From: Mycolicibacter longobardus
GTDB lineage: Bacteria > Actinomycetota > Actinomycetes > Mycobacteriales > Mycobacteriaceae
Direction: 5' to 3'
Length of the DNA: 64,000 bases
NCBI RefSeq assembly: GCF_002102265.1
Contig: NZ_LQPG01000018.1
Span: 124,001-188,000 of the forward strand
The notes under the pieces are model-generated. The model saw only the letters and a program-made list of their open reading frames with translations, was not told where the DNA came from and made no database searches. Below, piece by piece: positions 45,916 to 56,625 of the stretch (position 1 is its first letter; every line of letters starts with the position of its first letter). A program made the translations under genes and the position numbers.

Positions 45916-46785
45916 ATGGCCGCCGAGACCGATTTGCAGAGCGCCGCCGTGACGATCGTCACCGTCGGTGGTGGCGTGGCCGCGGCCGACGCCCCCCTGC
46001 TGCACGCCGACGACCTGGCGGCACTGCGCGGCGACGGGGTCTTCGAGACCCTGCTGGTGCGCGACGGAGCCGTGTGCCTGCTCGACGCTCATCTGCACCG
46101 GTTGGCCCGTTCCGCCGAGCTCATGGACCTGCCCGCACCGGACCTGGAACAGTGGCGGCACGCCGCCGACGCGGCGGTGCGGCACTGGCCGGGGACTGGC
46201 GAGGGCGCGCTGCGGTTCATCTACAGCCGGGGCCGGGAAAGCGGTTCCGGGCCAACCGCATATGTGATGCTCACCCCGCTGCCGGATCGCATCGCCGCGG
46301 CCCGCCGCGAGGGGGTCGCGGCGGTGACCCTGGACCGCGGCCTGTCGACGCAGGATCAGGAGATGCCGTGGCTGCTGGCCGGCGCCAAGACGCTGTCCTA
46401 CGCGGTGAACATGGCGGCGCTGCGGCACGCCGCCAAGCAGGGCGCAGACGACGTCATCTTCATCAGCTCTGACGGCTTCGTCTTGGAGGGGCCGCGTTCC
46501 ACGGTGGTGCTGGTGGAGCCCGGGCGGCTGATCACCCCGCCGCTGTCGCACCCGATCCTGCGGGGCACCACCCAGGAGGCCCTGTTCGAGGTGGCCCGCG
46601 GGTCGGGCTATCAATGCGAGTACACCCCGTTGCGGCCAGCGGACCTGGTTGCGGCGCAAGACATCTGGCTGGTATCGAGCATCACCCTGGCGGCCCGGGT
46701 GCACACGCTGGACGGCCGGGCGCTGCACCCGCGGGTGCCCGAGCACGAGTTCGCCGGCCTGGTCGAGGCGGCCATCGGGCATTGA
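45916..46785 (+). CDS. pabC: PLP-dependent class IV aminotransferase (aminodeoxychorismate lyase-like)
   Basis: 289 residues from ATG 45916. It belongs to fold-type IV PLP enzymes: Lys158 in AGAKTLSYAVNMAALRHA is the PLP lysine, and ISSDGFVLEGPRSTVVLVE is the following Glu-containing motif. By position it is Rv0812, annotated as 4-amino-4-deoxychorismate lyase (forms p-aminobenzoate for folate). Branched-chain aminotransferase-like activity is an alternative for this fold, since the two cannot be separated by these motifs. It is divergent from the YgfZ-like gene and converges with the nitrobindin-like gene. Confidence 0.82.
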   Translation: MAAETDLQSAAVTIVTVGGGVAAADAPLLHADDLAALRGDGVFETLLVRDGAVCLLDAHLHRLARSAELMDLPAPDLEQWRHAADAAVRHWPGTGEGALRFIYSRGRESGSGPTAYVMLTPLPDRIAAARREGVAAVTLDRGLSTQDQEMPWLLAGAKTLSYAVNMAALRHAAKQGADDVIFISSDGFVLEGPRSTVVLVEPGRLITPPLSHPILRGTTQEALFEVARGSGYQCEYTPLRPADLVAAQDIWLVSSITLAARVHTLDGRALHPRVPEHEFAGLVEAAIGH

Positions 46786-46849
46786 CTCTGCGGCTGCCAG
46801 GCAAAAGTTCGAGTGATCCGCCTGGTGGACGCAGCGTCAATGCAACGAA

Positions 46850-47536
46850 TCAGCCCACGAAGCGCGACAACCGCGCCGACAGGTGCGGCACCAGCTCACC
46901 GTCGGCGTCCACCCGCTCCTCGACGTAGGCCAGGTCGCCGTCCTCGACGATCCCGTAGAGGCGCTTGGCCCCACCGATCAGCGCGCCCGACTTGCTGCGC
47001 GCCAGTGCGTCGGTGACCAGCTCCCAGGAGGCCGGGCCGTGCGGGCGCCCGTAGAACAACTCCACGTAGCCGACAGAGTGCGCCAGCAGCAGTTCGATGG
47101 CCTGCGATTCGTCGGGGTCGTCCGGATCGTCCACGAAGCGCCAGAAACCCGTCTCGCGCAGGGCCGGTTCGCACGCCTGGTCGTCACCGAGCCGCCAGGA
47201 CCGCGCTTCCCAGTTCAGGTAGTCGCCGCCGTCGTGGGACACCACGATCTGCTGGCCGAACCGGTAGTCGCCGTGCGCACTGTGGCCCACGCCTTCGCCG
47301 CGCCACACCCCGACCAACGGCAGCAGCGCCAGCAGGGCGTCGTGCAGGTTCGCGCCCTCGCGCAGGTTGGCGGTATCGGGCGGTAGCGGTAGGTCCGCGG
47401 ACTGGGGGAAGACCGGGATGTTGCGCGCGGCGGTCTGCCTGGCACGTTCCGCGGCGGCTGCTACCGCGCGGTCACCGGAGCCTCGATCGACCGGGCGGTC
47501 GTCACCACCCTGCTCGCCCCCGTCGGAGGCACTCAC
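46850..47536 (-). CDS. Nitrobindin-like beta-barrel protein (Rv0813c-like)
   Basis: 228 residues from GTG 47536. An N-terminal low-complexity stretch (~45 residues) precedes a compact beta barrel starting [22 protein letters not shown] and ending [24 protein letters not shown]. This is the Rv0813c family, a fatty-acid-binding-protein-like/nitrobindin fold that can bind heme. GTG overlaps the stop of a small upstream ORF (GTGA), so it is translated as part of the minus-strand cysA2 operon. Confidence 0.85.
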   Translation of the reverse strand: MSASDGGEQGGDDRPVDRGSGDRAVAAAAERARQTAARNIPVFPQSADLPLPPDTANLREGANLHDALLALLPLVGVWRGEGVGHSAHGDYRFGQQIVVSHDGGDYLNWEARSWRLGDDQACEPALRETGFWRFVDDPDDPDESQAIELLLAHSVGYVELFYGRPHGPASWELVTDALARSKSGALIGGAKRLYGIVEDGDLAYVEERVDADGELVPHLSARLSRFVG

Positions 47537-47631
47537 ATCTCGTCGGTGATCAGCCGATACAGCGTGTACAGCGCGAACCAGGTGATCAGGCCAGTCGCCG
47601 CCACCAGCATCAACTCGAAGAACAGCACCAC
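47533..47631 (-). CDS. Small hydrophobic membrane peptide coupled to Rv0813c-like gene
   Basis: From GTG 47631 it encodes 32 residues, nearly all hydrophobic ([20 protein letters not shown]) ending YRLITDEM, a single transmembrane helix. The frame is open upstream with [13 protein letters not shown] before GTG, but no further start codon is seen, so the true N terminus is uncertain. Its stop overlaps the GTG of the nitrobindin-like gene (47533-47536). It is the third position of the minus-strand operon between DUF1416 and Rv0813c-like. Confidence 0.5.
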   Translation of the reverse strand: MVLFFELMLVAATGLITWFALYTLYRLITDEM

Positions 47632-47665
47632 GGCGATAAGCCTAGCGGAGTCTTCCTTGGGCCCG

Positions 47666-47968
47666 TCAGGCGACTTTGATGTCGACCTCGTGGATGCCCG
47701 CCCCGGAAGGCGTCACCACGGCGTCGCCGTTGCCGGCCGACGACAGCGCCCGCACCGTCCAGGAACCCGGAGCGGCGAAGAACCGGAAGTCGCCGGTGGC
47801 CGACGCGACGACCTCGGCGGTGAACTCCTCAGAGGAGTCCAGCAGCCGCACGAAGGCGCCGCCGACGGTCGCGCCGGAGCTGTCCACCACCCGGCCGGTG
47901 ATCACCGTCTCCTTCTCGAGGTCGACGTTGGCCGGCAAGGCGAGTCCTTGTTTGGGTCCAGAGCACAT
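47666..47968 (-). CDS. sseC2: DUF1416 protein SseC2-like
   Basis: 100 residues. It starts MCSGPKQGLALPANVDLEKE and forms an all-beta Ig/prealbumin-like sandwich (VITGRVVDSSGATVGGAFVRLLDSS). DUF1416 proteins follow thiosulfate sulfurtransferase genes in actinobacteria (Rv0814c), with roles in sulfur metabolism not defined. It is separated from the cysA2 stop by a single base, translationally linked. Confidence 0.9.
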   Translation of the reverse strand: MCSGPKQGLALPANVDLEKETVITGRVVDSSGATVGGAFVRLLDSSEEFTAEVVASATGDFRFFAAPGSWTVRALSSAGNGDAVVTPSGAGIHEVDIKVA

Positions 47969-47969
47969 A

Positions 47970-48803
47970 TCAGCTTCCCAATTCGATCGGGGCGCCCACC
48001 AGGGAGCCGTATTCCATCCAACTACCGTCGTAGTTCTTCACGTTGCGGTGTCCGAGCAGCTCGCGCAGCACGAACCAGGTGTGCGACGAGCGCTCACCGA
48101 TCCGGCAGTAGGCGATGGTCTCCTTGTGACCATCCAGACCGGCGTCGGCGTAGAGCTTGGCCAGCTCCTCGTCGGACTTGAAGGTGCCGTCCTCGTTGGC
48201 CGCGCGGCTCCACGGCACGTTGATCGCGCTCGGGATGTGGCCGCGCTGCTGGCTCTGCTCCTGGGGCAGGTGCGCCGGGGCCAGGATCTTGCCGGAGAAC
48301 TCCTCGGGGGAGCGCACATCGACGAGGTTCTTGGTGTTGATCGCGGCGATCACCTCGTCGCGGTGGGCCCGCAGTGACTCGTCCAGTGGCTTGGCGCTGT
48401 ATGAGGTGGCGGGGCGGCTGACCGGCTCGGTCGACAGCGGACGCCCGTCGAGCTCCCACTTCTTGCGACCGCCGTCGAGCAACTTGACGTGCTCGTGACC
48501 GTAGAGCTTGAAGTACCAGTAGGCGAACGCGGCGAACCAGTTGTTGTTGCCGCCGTAGAGGATCACGGTGTCGTCATTGGCGACGCCACGCTCGGAGAGC
48601 AGCTTGGAAAACGCCGCGGCGTCGATGACGTCGCGGCGAAGCCCGTCCTGCAGATCTTTGCGCCAGTCCAGCCGGATCGCGCCCGGGATGTGGTTGATGT
48701 CGTAGATGCTGGTGTCCTCGTCGACCTCGACGAAGACGGTGTTGGGCGCATCGAGATTGCTCTCAGCCCAGTCGGTGGAGACCAGGACATCCGAGCGTGC
48801 CAT
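47970..48803 (-). CDS. cysA2: Thiosulfate sulfurtransferase (rhodanese)
   Basis: 277 residues, tandem rhodanese domains. The catalytic Cys is in the C-terminal domain (ETIAYCRIGERSSHTWFVL, about residue 233), with the inactive first domain having YGGNNNWFAAF. The family CRxGxRSSHTW active-site loop is intact. It transfers sulfane sulfur from thiosulfate to acceptors such as cyanide or thiols. It lies in a minus-strand operon with DUF4395 (upstream) and DUF1416 (downstream), behind a polycysteine leader ORF. Confidence 0.94.
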   Translation of the reverse strand: MARSDVLVSTDWAESNLDAPNTVFVEVDEDTSIYDINHIPGAIRLDWRKDLQDGLRRDVIDAAAFSKLLSERGVANDDTVILYGGNNNWFAAFAYWYFKLYGHEHVKLLDGGRKKWELDGRPLSTEPVSRPATSYSAKPLDESLRAHRDEVIAAINTKNLVDVRSPEEFSGKILAPAHLPQEQSQQRGHIPSAINVPWSRAANEDGTFKSDEELAKLYADAGLDGHKETIAYCRIGERSSHTWFVLRELLGHRNVKNYDGSWMEYGSLVGAPIELGS

Positions 48804-48842
48804 GGTGAGGATCCTTTCCTGAGTCGAGGAGAAGCGCTGTGG

Positions 48843-49295
48843 TCACGCCGTTTTCGGCCGCAGACGCACGACGAGCGGGTAGAGCTGGCAGCCCAGGCAG
48901 ATGCCGAAGGCCGCGTTGAGGAAGGCTGCGGCCAGGGCGAAGGCGGTCGCGATCACGCCGACGAGCGGCGCAACGGCGAAACCGGCGAGCCCGATCACGG
49001 CGAATACCAGGCCGACGAGCTGGGCGAAGCGCAGCGGAGCCACTGGCTCACGCTCGGTGACCGGCGCCAGCCGTGGCGCCACCAGCCGGGCGAACAGCAC
49101 GCCATAGGGGTGGCGGCGGGGGCCCAGCGCCGCGCCGATCGCGAACACGACGGACTGGGCGGCCAGCAGGACCGCCGCGGCGATCGGACTGAACTGGTAG
49201 ATCAGCAGGACCGCAACCAGCACTGCGGTGGTGACCCATGCGGCGAACCGGGGACCCCGGACGTCTACGTGTGTGGTGTCGGTGTTCGACATCAT
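48843..49295 (-). CDS. DUF4395 membrane protein
   Basis: 150 residues. It has four hydrophobic helices (WVTTAVLVAVLLIYQF; AVLLAAQSVVFAIGAAL; AQLVGLVFAVIGLAGFAV; IATAFALAAAFLNAAFG) with a conserved ICLGCQLYP near the C terminus, the CxxC-type signature of DUF4395. The cysteines suggest a redox or sulfur-handling role at the membrane. It is located just upstream of cysA2 in the same operon. Confidence 0.85.
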   Translation of the reverse strand: MMSNTDTTHVDVRGPRFAAWVTTAVLVAVLLIYQFSPIAAAVLLAAQSVVFAIGAALGPRRHPYGVLFARLVAPRLAPVTEREPVAPLRFAQLVGLVFAVIGLAGFAVAPLVGVIATAFALAAAFLNAAFGICLGCQLYPLVVRLRPKTA

Positions 49296-49379
49296 GCTCC
49301 TGGCTGTCGTTGGCGAATGGCTGGTGGAGATATGCCACGGATTACCGGGCGGCTCCGAGCGACGCGAAAAAGCGGCGAC

Positions 49380-49469
49380 TCAGCGACAACGACAACAACA
49401 GCAGCCCGCGGTGCGGCACAGGTCGACTGTGCGGCGCTTGGTGAGCACAAGCTCAAGGCGGGCGAACAC
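49380..49469 (-). CDS. Polycysteine leader peptide (cysteine-responsive attenuator ORF)
   Basis: 29 residues from GTG 49469, ending TAGCCCCRCR before TGA. A leaderless promoter fits exactly: TACGCT at 49482-49477 with a 7-nt spacer to the GTG. Polycysteine short ORFs upstream of the DUF4395/cysA2 operon are a known class of cysteine-responsive attenuators in mycobacteria. When cysteinyl-tRNA is scarce, ribosome stalling exposes downstream expression. Here the ORF lies directly upstream of the DUF4395-cysA2-DUF1416 operon, between it and the thioredoxin gene. Confidence 0.85.
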   Translation of the reverse strand: MFARLELVLTKRRTVDLCRTAGCCCCRCR

Positions 49470-49476
49470 GACGTAC

Positions 49477-49482
49477 AGCGTA
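49477..49482 (-). promoter_or_regulatory. -10 element for leaderless polycysteine ORF
   Basis: Minus-strand TACGCT followed by 7 nt (gtacgtc) and GTG 49469. It predicts a transcription start at the first base of the ORF. Confidence 0.55.
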
Positions 49483-49498
49483 CCCAATGGTGGGTCGA

Positions 49499-49933
49499 TC
49501 AGGCCAACAGTGGCTCCAGCGCCGATCGCAGGTCCGAGGCCGTCGGAACACCGGCGGCCCGGTACCGCTGCCGGCCGTCGGCATCGAAGATCACCGTGGT
49601 GGGCAGCGACAGGACCGAGAATCTGCGTGCCGCATCGGGATTGGCATCGATGTCGATTTCGTGATGCGCGACACCGCCGAGGTCGTCGCAGACTTTCTCC
49701 ACCACCCGGCGCACCCCGGCGCACGGCCCGCACCACGGGGCGGAGAAATGCACCACCGCCGGGCCGCCGGGCTGCAATCCCAGAAAGGCGGCGTCCGCAT
49801 CGGAGACGGACTGCTCGGCCCCGGAGTCCGGCCCGAGCTGGGGCAACGCCCGCAGCACCCCCGCTCGCCGGTTCAGCCACCATCCGATGACCCCGGCAAG
49901 GGCCAGGCCGGCGACGATCGCGACGATGCTCAT
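49499..49933 (-). CDS. thiX: Thioredoxin-domain protein (Rv0816c/ThiX-like)
   Basis: 144 residues. A short N-terminal hydrophobic segment ([19 protein letters not shown]) is followed by a thioredoxin fold with the active site Cys68-GPC-Cys71 ([14 protein letters not shown]). The cis-proline loop is SLPTTVIFD. The membrane anchor suggests redox activity at the cytoplasmic membrane. It overlaps the upstream LmeA gene (ATGA, 49930-49933) and precedes the polycysteine ORF. Confidence 0.9.
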   Translation of the reverse strand: MSIVAIVAGLALAGVIGWWLNRRAGVLRALPQLGPDSGAEQSVSDADAAFLGLQPGGPAVVHFSAPWCGPCAGVRRVVEKVCDDLGGVAHHEIDIDANPDAARRFSVLSLPTTVIFDADGRQRYRAAGVPTASDLRSALEPLLA

Positions 49934-50721
49934 CGCTGGCGGAACTCCGGCAGGGTCACCGTCCTGTCGGCCGCGATGCCCTCGATGATCACATCGGAGC
50001 CGCGAGCGCCCTGGCTGGTCGGGAGCAGCCCGAACGGCAGCCGCTGCTGGGGCAGACTGCCGCGGAACGCCGTGAGCACCGCGGCGCGCTGCTCGTCGGG
50101 AACGTCTTGGTCGGCGGTGTCGGGACCGGTGAGCACCCCGGTCGGAGTGATGACCAGGGTGCTGCGGTCCGCGCCGCCGATCGACAGGTCCACCGCCACG
50201 CTGACCCGCTTGCCGAATCCCGCCGGCGTGCCGGTGAACACCAGCCCGTGGCTGCTGGAGATCCCCGACTCGGTGGTGCCGCCGGTGGCGTCATTGGTCT
50301 CAGCCGGCGGCGCCTCCACCATCAGGTCGCGGATACCGAGGTAGCGGCCCAGATACACCGAGCCGATGATGATCCGGCTCTCCAGTTTGGCGACCGGGAT
50401 CCTGGCGCCCGGCCGAAAACGCCAGGTCGCGTCGGTGAGGTCAACCGAATGCATGGTGGCCTCCAGCATCGCCTTGCCGATCATCGGCTGCTCGACGGCG
50501 GGGGCTTTGATCTCCACTTCCTCGTAGCGATCGCGCTGGGCCTGCGGGATGAACGGGAAGCCCAGGATCGCCACGAACGGGTCCGATCCGAGGTCAGTGG
50601 CCCGGCGCACCGCCCGCGAGAGTTGGTATTCGGCATAGACGCTGGTCCCGAAATCGGCTCCGGCGGCCACGACGATCAGGGCCACGATCGCGGCCGAAAA
50701 ACCGATAAGCAACCTGCGCAC
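49930..50721 (-). CDS. lmeA: LmeA-family (DUF2993) mannan elongation factor
   Basis: 263 residues. A signal/anchor helix ([20 protein letters not shown]) is followed by a DUF2993 beta domain ([34 protein letters not shown]). This is the Rv0817c family; LmeA supports mannan elongation of lipomannan and lipoarabinomannan in the periplasm. It ends by overlapping the thioredoxin gene start by ATGA, so the two are coupled. It is divergent from glnR (57 bp between starts). Confidence 0.88.
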   Translation of the reverse strand: MRRLLIGFSAAIVALIVVAAGADFGTSVYAEYQLSRAVRRATDLGSDPFVAILGFPFIPQAQRDRYEEVEIKAPAVEQPMIGKAMLEATMHSVDLTDATWRFRPGARIPVAKLESRIIIGSVYLGRYLGIRDLMVEAPPAETNDATGGTTESGISSSHGLVFTGTPAGFGKRVSVAVDLSIGGADRSTLVITPTGVLTGPDTADQDVPDEQRAAVLTAFRGSLPQQRLPFGLLPTSQGARGSDVIIEGIAADRTVTLPEFRQR

Positions 50722-50778
50722 CCGGTCATTCTGGCAGGTCGCACGCTATCGTTAGATCACCTGGGACGGAGGGCCTCG

Positions 50779-52580
<1,802 letters not shown>

Positions 52581-52594
52581 CCGACGCGGAATCT

Positions 52595-52612
52595 ATTCAC
52601 CGCCCGTTCATC
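52595..52612 (+). promoter_or_regulatory. PHO-box-like direct repeat upstream of pstS
   Basis: ATTCACC and GTTCATC are spaced 11 bp start to start, as in OmpR-family PHO boxes. Located ~95 bp upstream of the pstS ATG, it is a candidate RegX3-type or GlnR site for phosphate- or nitrogen-responsive control. Confidence 0.5.
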
Positions 52613-52689
52613 TGCCATGCGGCTGCCATCCATGAGTGCCGCATACGTTCCCGGAGAGATTTGAACGCCGAGCGAGAAAGCGAGGAGCG

Positions 52690-53814
52690 ATGAAACCCAC
52701 GACGGCGGGTCTTGCACTGATGGCGGCCACGGTGACCGGTCTGGCGCTCAGCGGATGCGGCAGCGACGACAACACCGCGGGCTCGGCAGGGACCGGCACC
52801 ACCGCGGGCACATCGCAATCCGCCGCGTGTGGTGGCAAGAACACGCTGACCGCCGAGGGGTCGACAGCTCAGCAGAACGCGATCGCGGTGTTCAACCAGG
52901 TGTGGGGCAAGGAGTGCTCGGGCAAGAACCTGTCCTACAACCCGACCGGATCGGGCGCGGGCCGCGAACAGTTCATCGCCGGGCACGTCGATATCGCCGG
53001 ATCGGACTCGCCGTTGAGCGACACCCAGGTCGCAGAGGCGGCCGACCGGTGCGGCGGCGGCGACAACCCGGCGTGGCATCTGCCGCTGGTGTTCGGCCCG
53101 GTCAGCATCGCCTACCACCTCGACGGGGTGGAGCACTTGGTGCTCAACGGCGACGTGCTGGCCCGGATCTTCAGCGGCGCCATCACCAGCTGGGACGACC
53201 CCGCGCTGGTTGCCCTCAACCCCGGCGCGAACCTGCCGGCGATCGCCATCACACCGATCTACCGATCGGACTCCTCGGGCACCACCGACAACTTCCAGAA
53301 GTACCTCAGCGCAGCGGCTCCGCAGACCTGGACCAAGGGCGAGGGCAGCGAATTCCAGGGCGGTGTCGGTGAAGGCGCGCAGAAGTCGGCCGGAGTGGTC
53401 CAGGCGGTGCAGAGCACGCCGGGTGCCGTCGGCTACGTCGAGAAGGGCTTCGCCGACCAGGCCAATCTGCGGTCGGCGTTGATCGACTCGGGCGCCGGAG
53501 CGGTCGCCGCGACCGATGAGACGGCCGGCGCCGCGATCCAGTCGGCCGGATTCGTATCCGAGGACAGCAACGACATGCGGCTGGATCTGAGGTCGCTCTA
53601 CGGCACGAAGCAGCCCGCCGCCTACCCGCTAGTCTTGGTGACCTATGAGATCGTCTGCTCCAAAGGCTACGACCCCGACACATCGGCGGCGGTGAAGTCC
53701 TTCCTGCGGACGGCCTCGGGCAGCGGCCAGAACGAGTTGTCGGGCGCGGGATACGTTCGGCTGCCGGATCAGTTGAAACGGCGCTTGAGTGCCGCCATCG
53801 ACGCGATCCAGTAG
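52690..53814 (+). CDS. pstS: Phosphate-binding lipoprotein of the Pst importer
   Basis: 374 residues from ATG 52690, with GAGGAG six bases upstream; an in-frame ATG at 52636 lacks such support. The lipoprotein signal ends at ALSGC, with a Ser/Thr/Gly linker after the cysteine. The mature domain carries PstS phosphate-site segments: AEGSTAQQNAIAVF, GSGAGREQF (phosphate loop), IAGSDSPLS and RSDSSGTTDNF. It captures periplasmic phosphate for PstCAB. A PHO-box-like repeat lies upstream. Confidence 0.94.
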   Translation: MKPTTAGLALMAATVTGLALSGCGSDDNTAGSAGTGTTAGTSQSAACGGKNTLTAEGSTAQQNAIAVFNQVWGKECSGKNLSYNPTGSGAGREQFIAGHVDIAGSDSPLSDTQVAEAADRCGGGDNPAWHLPLVFGPVSIAYHLDGVEHLVLNGDVLARIFSGAITSWDDPALVALNPGANLPAIAITPIYRSDSSGTTDNFQKYLSAAAPQTWTKGEGSEFQGGVGEGAQKSAGVVQAVQSTPGAVGYVEKGFADQANLRSALIDSGAGAVAATDETAGAAIQSAGFVSEDSNDMRLDLRSLYGTKQPAAYPLVLVTYEIVCSKGYDPDTSAAVKSFLRTASGSGQNELSGAGYVRLPDQLKRRLSAAIDAIQ

Positions 53815-53839
53815 CCGCCGTGCCGCAAGCGATGAGGGG

Positions 53840-54832
53840 GTGTCTATCGTCGCCGGATCGTCTGGTGCTCCGTCGTCGATGACCCTGACGGCGGTGCGTT
53901 CCGCCGGAAGCCGTATCCAAGACCGGGTATTCCGCTTGGTGGCAGAAGCCTCCGGTGTGTTGATCATCGTGTTGATCACCGCTGTCGGTGGCTTCCTGCT
54001 GCTGCGCGCGATACCGGCGTTGCGGCGCAACCGGGAGAACTTCTTCACCTTCGGCGGTAACTGGGTCACCACCGACACCTCGGCGATGCATTTCGGTATC
54101 GCCGAGATGCTGCAGGTGACGGTTTTCGTCTCGGTGTTCGCCCTGTTGCTGGCCATGCCGGTGGCCTTGGGTGTGGCGGTCTATCTCGCCGAATACGCGC
54201 CCCGGCGGCTGGTCGGGCCGCTGGGCTACATGGTCGAACTCCTCGCCGCCGTGCCGTCGATCATCTACGGGGCGTGGGGTTTGTACGTGCTGGCCCCTCA
54301 GCTGCGCAGCACCGCGCTGTGGCTCAACGAAAATCTCGGTGGGTTCTTCTTGTTCGCGACGGGCAATGCCTCGGTCGCCGGCGGCGGGACCATCTTCACC
54401 GGCGGGATCGTGCTGGCGGTGATGATCCTGCCGATCATCACCGCGGTCACCCGCGAGGTGCTGGCCCAGACACCGCGCGGGCAGATCGAGGCTGCGCTGG
54501 CGTTGGGGGCGACCCGCTGGGAGGTGGTCAAGATGGTGGTGCTGCCGTTCGGCCGCTCCGGGTACATCAGCGCCGCGATGCTGGGATTGGGCCGCGCGCT
54601 CGGTGAGACGGTTGCGCTGCTGATCATTCTGCGGTCCACCCAGAAGGCGTTCAATTGGTCGCTGTTCGACGGCGGTTCCACCTTCGCCACCAAGATCGCC
54701 GCCACCGCATCGGAGTTCAACGACCAGTACAAGGCAGGCGCCTACATCGCGGCCGGGCTGGTGTTGTTCGTGCTGACGCTGGTGGTCAACGCGCTGGCGC
54801 GCGCCGCCATCACCCAGAAGGTTCACTCATGA
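53840..54832 (+). CDS. pstC: Phosphate ABC transporter permease PstC
   Basis: 330 residues from GTG 53840, preceded by GAGGGGG; ATG 53879 is an alternative. Six hydrophobic helices, the first ASGVLIIVLITAVGGFLLL. The permease EAA loop is QIEAALALGATRWEVVKMVVLP. PstC pairs with PstA to form the channel. Coupled to pstA by ATGA. Confidence 0.93.
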   Translation: MSIVAGSSGAPSSMTLTAVRSAGSRIQDRVFRLVAEASGVLIIVLITAVGGFLLLRAIPALRRNRENFFTFGGNWVTTDTSAMHFGIAEMLQVTVFVSVFALLLAMPVALGVAVYLAEYAPRRLVGPLGYMVELLAAVPSIIYGAWGLYVLAPQLRSTALWLNENLGGFFLFATGNASVAGGGTIFTGGIVLAVMILPIITAVTREVLAQTPRGQIEAALALGATRWEVVKMVVLPFGRSGYISAAMLGLGRALGETVALLIILRSTQKAFNWSLFDGGSTFATKIAATASEFNDQYKAGAYIAAGLVLFVLTLVVNALARAAITQKVHS

Positions 54833-55743
54833 CCTCGCTGCTGGACCGGCCCGTCAAGCCCCGCACGTTCGCGGCGGTCAGCCTGCGGCGTCGAGTCGCC
54901 GATTCGATTGCGACAGTGCTGGTCACCCTCGCGATGGTGGTGGCGTTGGTCCCGCTGGTGTGGGTGATGTACTCGGTGATCGAGCATGGGTTCGCCGTGG
55001 TCAGTTCCAGCGATTGGTGGACGCACTCGCAGGCCGGCATGACGGCGTTCGTGTCCGGGGGCGGCGCGTACCACGCGATCGTCGGGACGCTGTTGCAGGG
55101 ACTGGTGTGCGCGGCGATCTCGATACCGGTCGGGATCTTCGTGGCGATCTACCTGGTCGAGTACGGCGCCGGCACCCGACTGGGCAAGCTCGCGACCTTC
55201 ATGGTCGACATCCTGACCGGCGTGCCGTCGATCGTCGCGGCACTGTTCGTCTACGCGCTGTGGGTCGCCACCTTGGGATTCCAGCGTTCCGGTTTCGCGG
55301 TGTCGCTGTCGCTGGTGCTGCTGATGGTGCCGGTGATCGTGCGGGCGACCGAGGAGATGCTCCGGATCATTCCGATGGACCTGCGAGAAGCCAGCTACGC
55401 GTTGGGCGCACCGAAGTGGAAGACCATCACCAGCATCGTGATTCCGACCGCGTTGTCGGGCATCATCACCGGGATCCTGCTGGCGCTGGCCCGGGTGATG
55501 GGAGAGACCGCGCCGCTGCTGATCCTGGTCGGCTATTCGCAGGCGATCAACTTCGACATGTTCCAGGGCTTCATGGGGTCGTTGCCGGGAATGATGTATG
55601 ACCAGACGTCGGCGGGCGCGGGTACCAGCGCAGTTCCCACCGATCGTCTCTGGGGCGCCGCGCTGACGCTGATCGTCTTGATCGCGATACTCAACGTCGC
55701 GGCCAGGTTCGGGGCACGCCTCTTCGCGCCCAAGAAGTTCTGA
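54829..55743 (+). CDS. pstA: Phosphate ABC transporter permease PstA
   Basis: 304 residues from ATG 54829, overlapping the pstC stop. Six helices, first LVTLAMVVALVPLVWVMYSV. The EAA loop is LREASYALGAPKWKTITSIVIPTALSGI. A 50-bp gap with a ribosome site (aggagag) precedes the ATPase gene. Confidence 0.93.
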   Translation: MTSLLDRPVKPRTFAAVSLRRRVADSIATVLVTLAMVVALVPLVWVMYSVIEHGFAVVSSSDWWTHSQAGMTAFVSGGGAYHAIVGTLLQGLVCAAISIPVGIFVAIYLVEYGAGTRLGKLATFMVDILTGVPSIVAALFVYALWVATLGFQRSGFAVSLSLVLLMVPVIVRATEEMLRIIPMDLREASYALGAPKWKTITSIVIPTALSGIITGILLALARVMGETAPLLILVGYSQAINFDMFQGFMGSLPGMMYDQTSAGAGTSAVPTDRLWGAALTLIVLIAILNVAARFGARLFAPKKF

Positions 55744-55793
55744 TGTCTCGGCAATCCAGCGCGTAGCGGTGGGTCAAGAAGGAGAGCTGCACG

Positions 55794-56570
55794 GTGGCTA
55801 AAAGGTTGGACCTGACCGACCTCAACATCTATTACGGGTCTTTTCACGCCGTCGCCGACGTGACGCTGTCGGTCGCTCCCCGCAGCGTGACCGCGTTCAT
55901 CGGGCCGTCCGGATGCGGCAAGTCGACCGTGTTGCGCACCCTCAATCGGATGCACGAGATCACCCCGGGGGCCTGGATCGAGGGCTCGGTGCTGCTCGAC
56001 GGCGAGAACATCTACCGCCCCGGGATCGACCCGGTGGGGGTGCGCAAGGCTGTCGGCATGGTGTTTCAGCGCCCAAATCCTTTCCCCACCATGTCGATTC
56101 GCGACAACGTGATAGCCGGGCTCAAACTGCAGGGTATCCGCAACCGCAAGATGCTGGATGAGACCGTCGAGTTCTCACTGCGCGGGGCCAACCTGTGGAA
56201 CGAGGTCAAGGACCGGCTGGACAGACCCGGTGGGGGCCTGTCGGGTGGGCAGCAGCAGCGGCTGTGTATCGCTCGGGCGATCGCGGTGCAACCCGACGTG
56301 CTGTTGATGGACGAACCCTGTTCCGCGCTGGACCCGATCTCGACGATGGCCATCGAAGAGCTGATCGCCCAGCTCAAACAGGACTACACGATCGTGATCG
56401 TCACCCACAACATGCAGCAGGCGGCGCGGGTGAGTGACCAGACGGCGTTCTTCAACCTGGCCGACGTCGGCAAGCCGGGCCGCCTGATCGAGATCGACGG
56501 GACCGAGAAGATCTTCTCCAACCCGAGTCTCAAGGAAACCGAGGACTACATCTCCGGGCGCTTCGGCTAG
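55794..56570 (+). CDS. pstB: Phosphate ABC transporter ATP-binding protein
   Basis: 258 residues from GTG 55794. Walker A is GPSGCGKST (about 40-48), the ABC signature LSGGQQQR, and Walker [13 protein letters not shown]. It drives phosphate uptake through PstCA. M. tuberculosis has phoT at the equivalent locus, without adjacent pstSCA; here the complete operon is together. Confidence 0.94.
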   Translation: MAKRLDLTDLNIYYGSFHAVADVTLSVAPRSVTAFIGPSGCGKSTVLRTLNRMHEITPGAWIEGSVLLDGENIYRPGIDPVGVRKAVGMVFQRPNPFPTMSIRDNVIAGLKLQGIRNRKMLDETVEFSLRGANLWNEVKDRLDRPGGGLSGGQQQRLCIARAIAVQPDVLLMDEPCSALDPISTMAIEELIAQLKQDYTIVIVTHNMQQAARVSDQTAFFNLADVGKPGRLIEIDGTEKIFSNPSLKETEDYISGRFG

Positions 56571-56612
56571 CTGCCACGGGCCAGCGGATTGGTCGAGTGG
56601 CCGCGGCGCGCC

Positions 56613-56618
56613 TATCCT
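56613..56618 (+). promoter_or_regulatory. -10 element for leaderless hrpA transcript
   Basis: TATCCT followed by 7 nt and GTG 56626, in the 55-bp gap after pstB. Confidence 0.5.
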
Positions 56619-56625
56619 TGCCGGA

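Noticed and set aside
49470..49883. A 167-codon minus frame of which the polycysteine ORF is the last part
   Set aside because: Its upstream portion overlaps the thioredoxin gene in another frame; the -10 box places the start of the polycysteine ORF at 49469.
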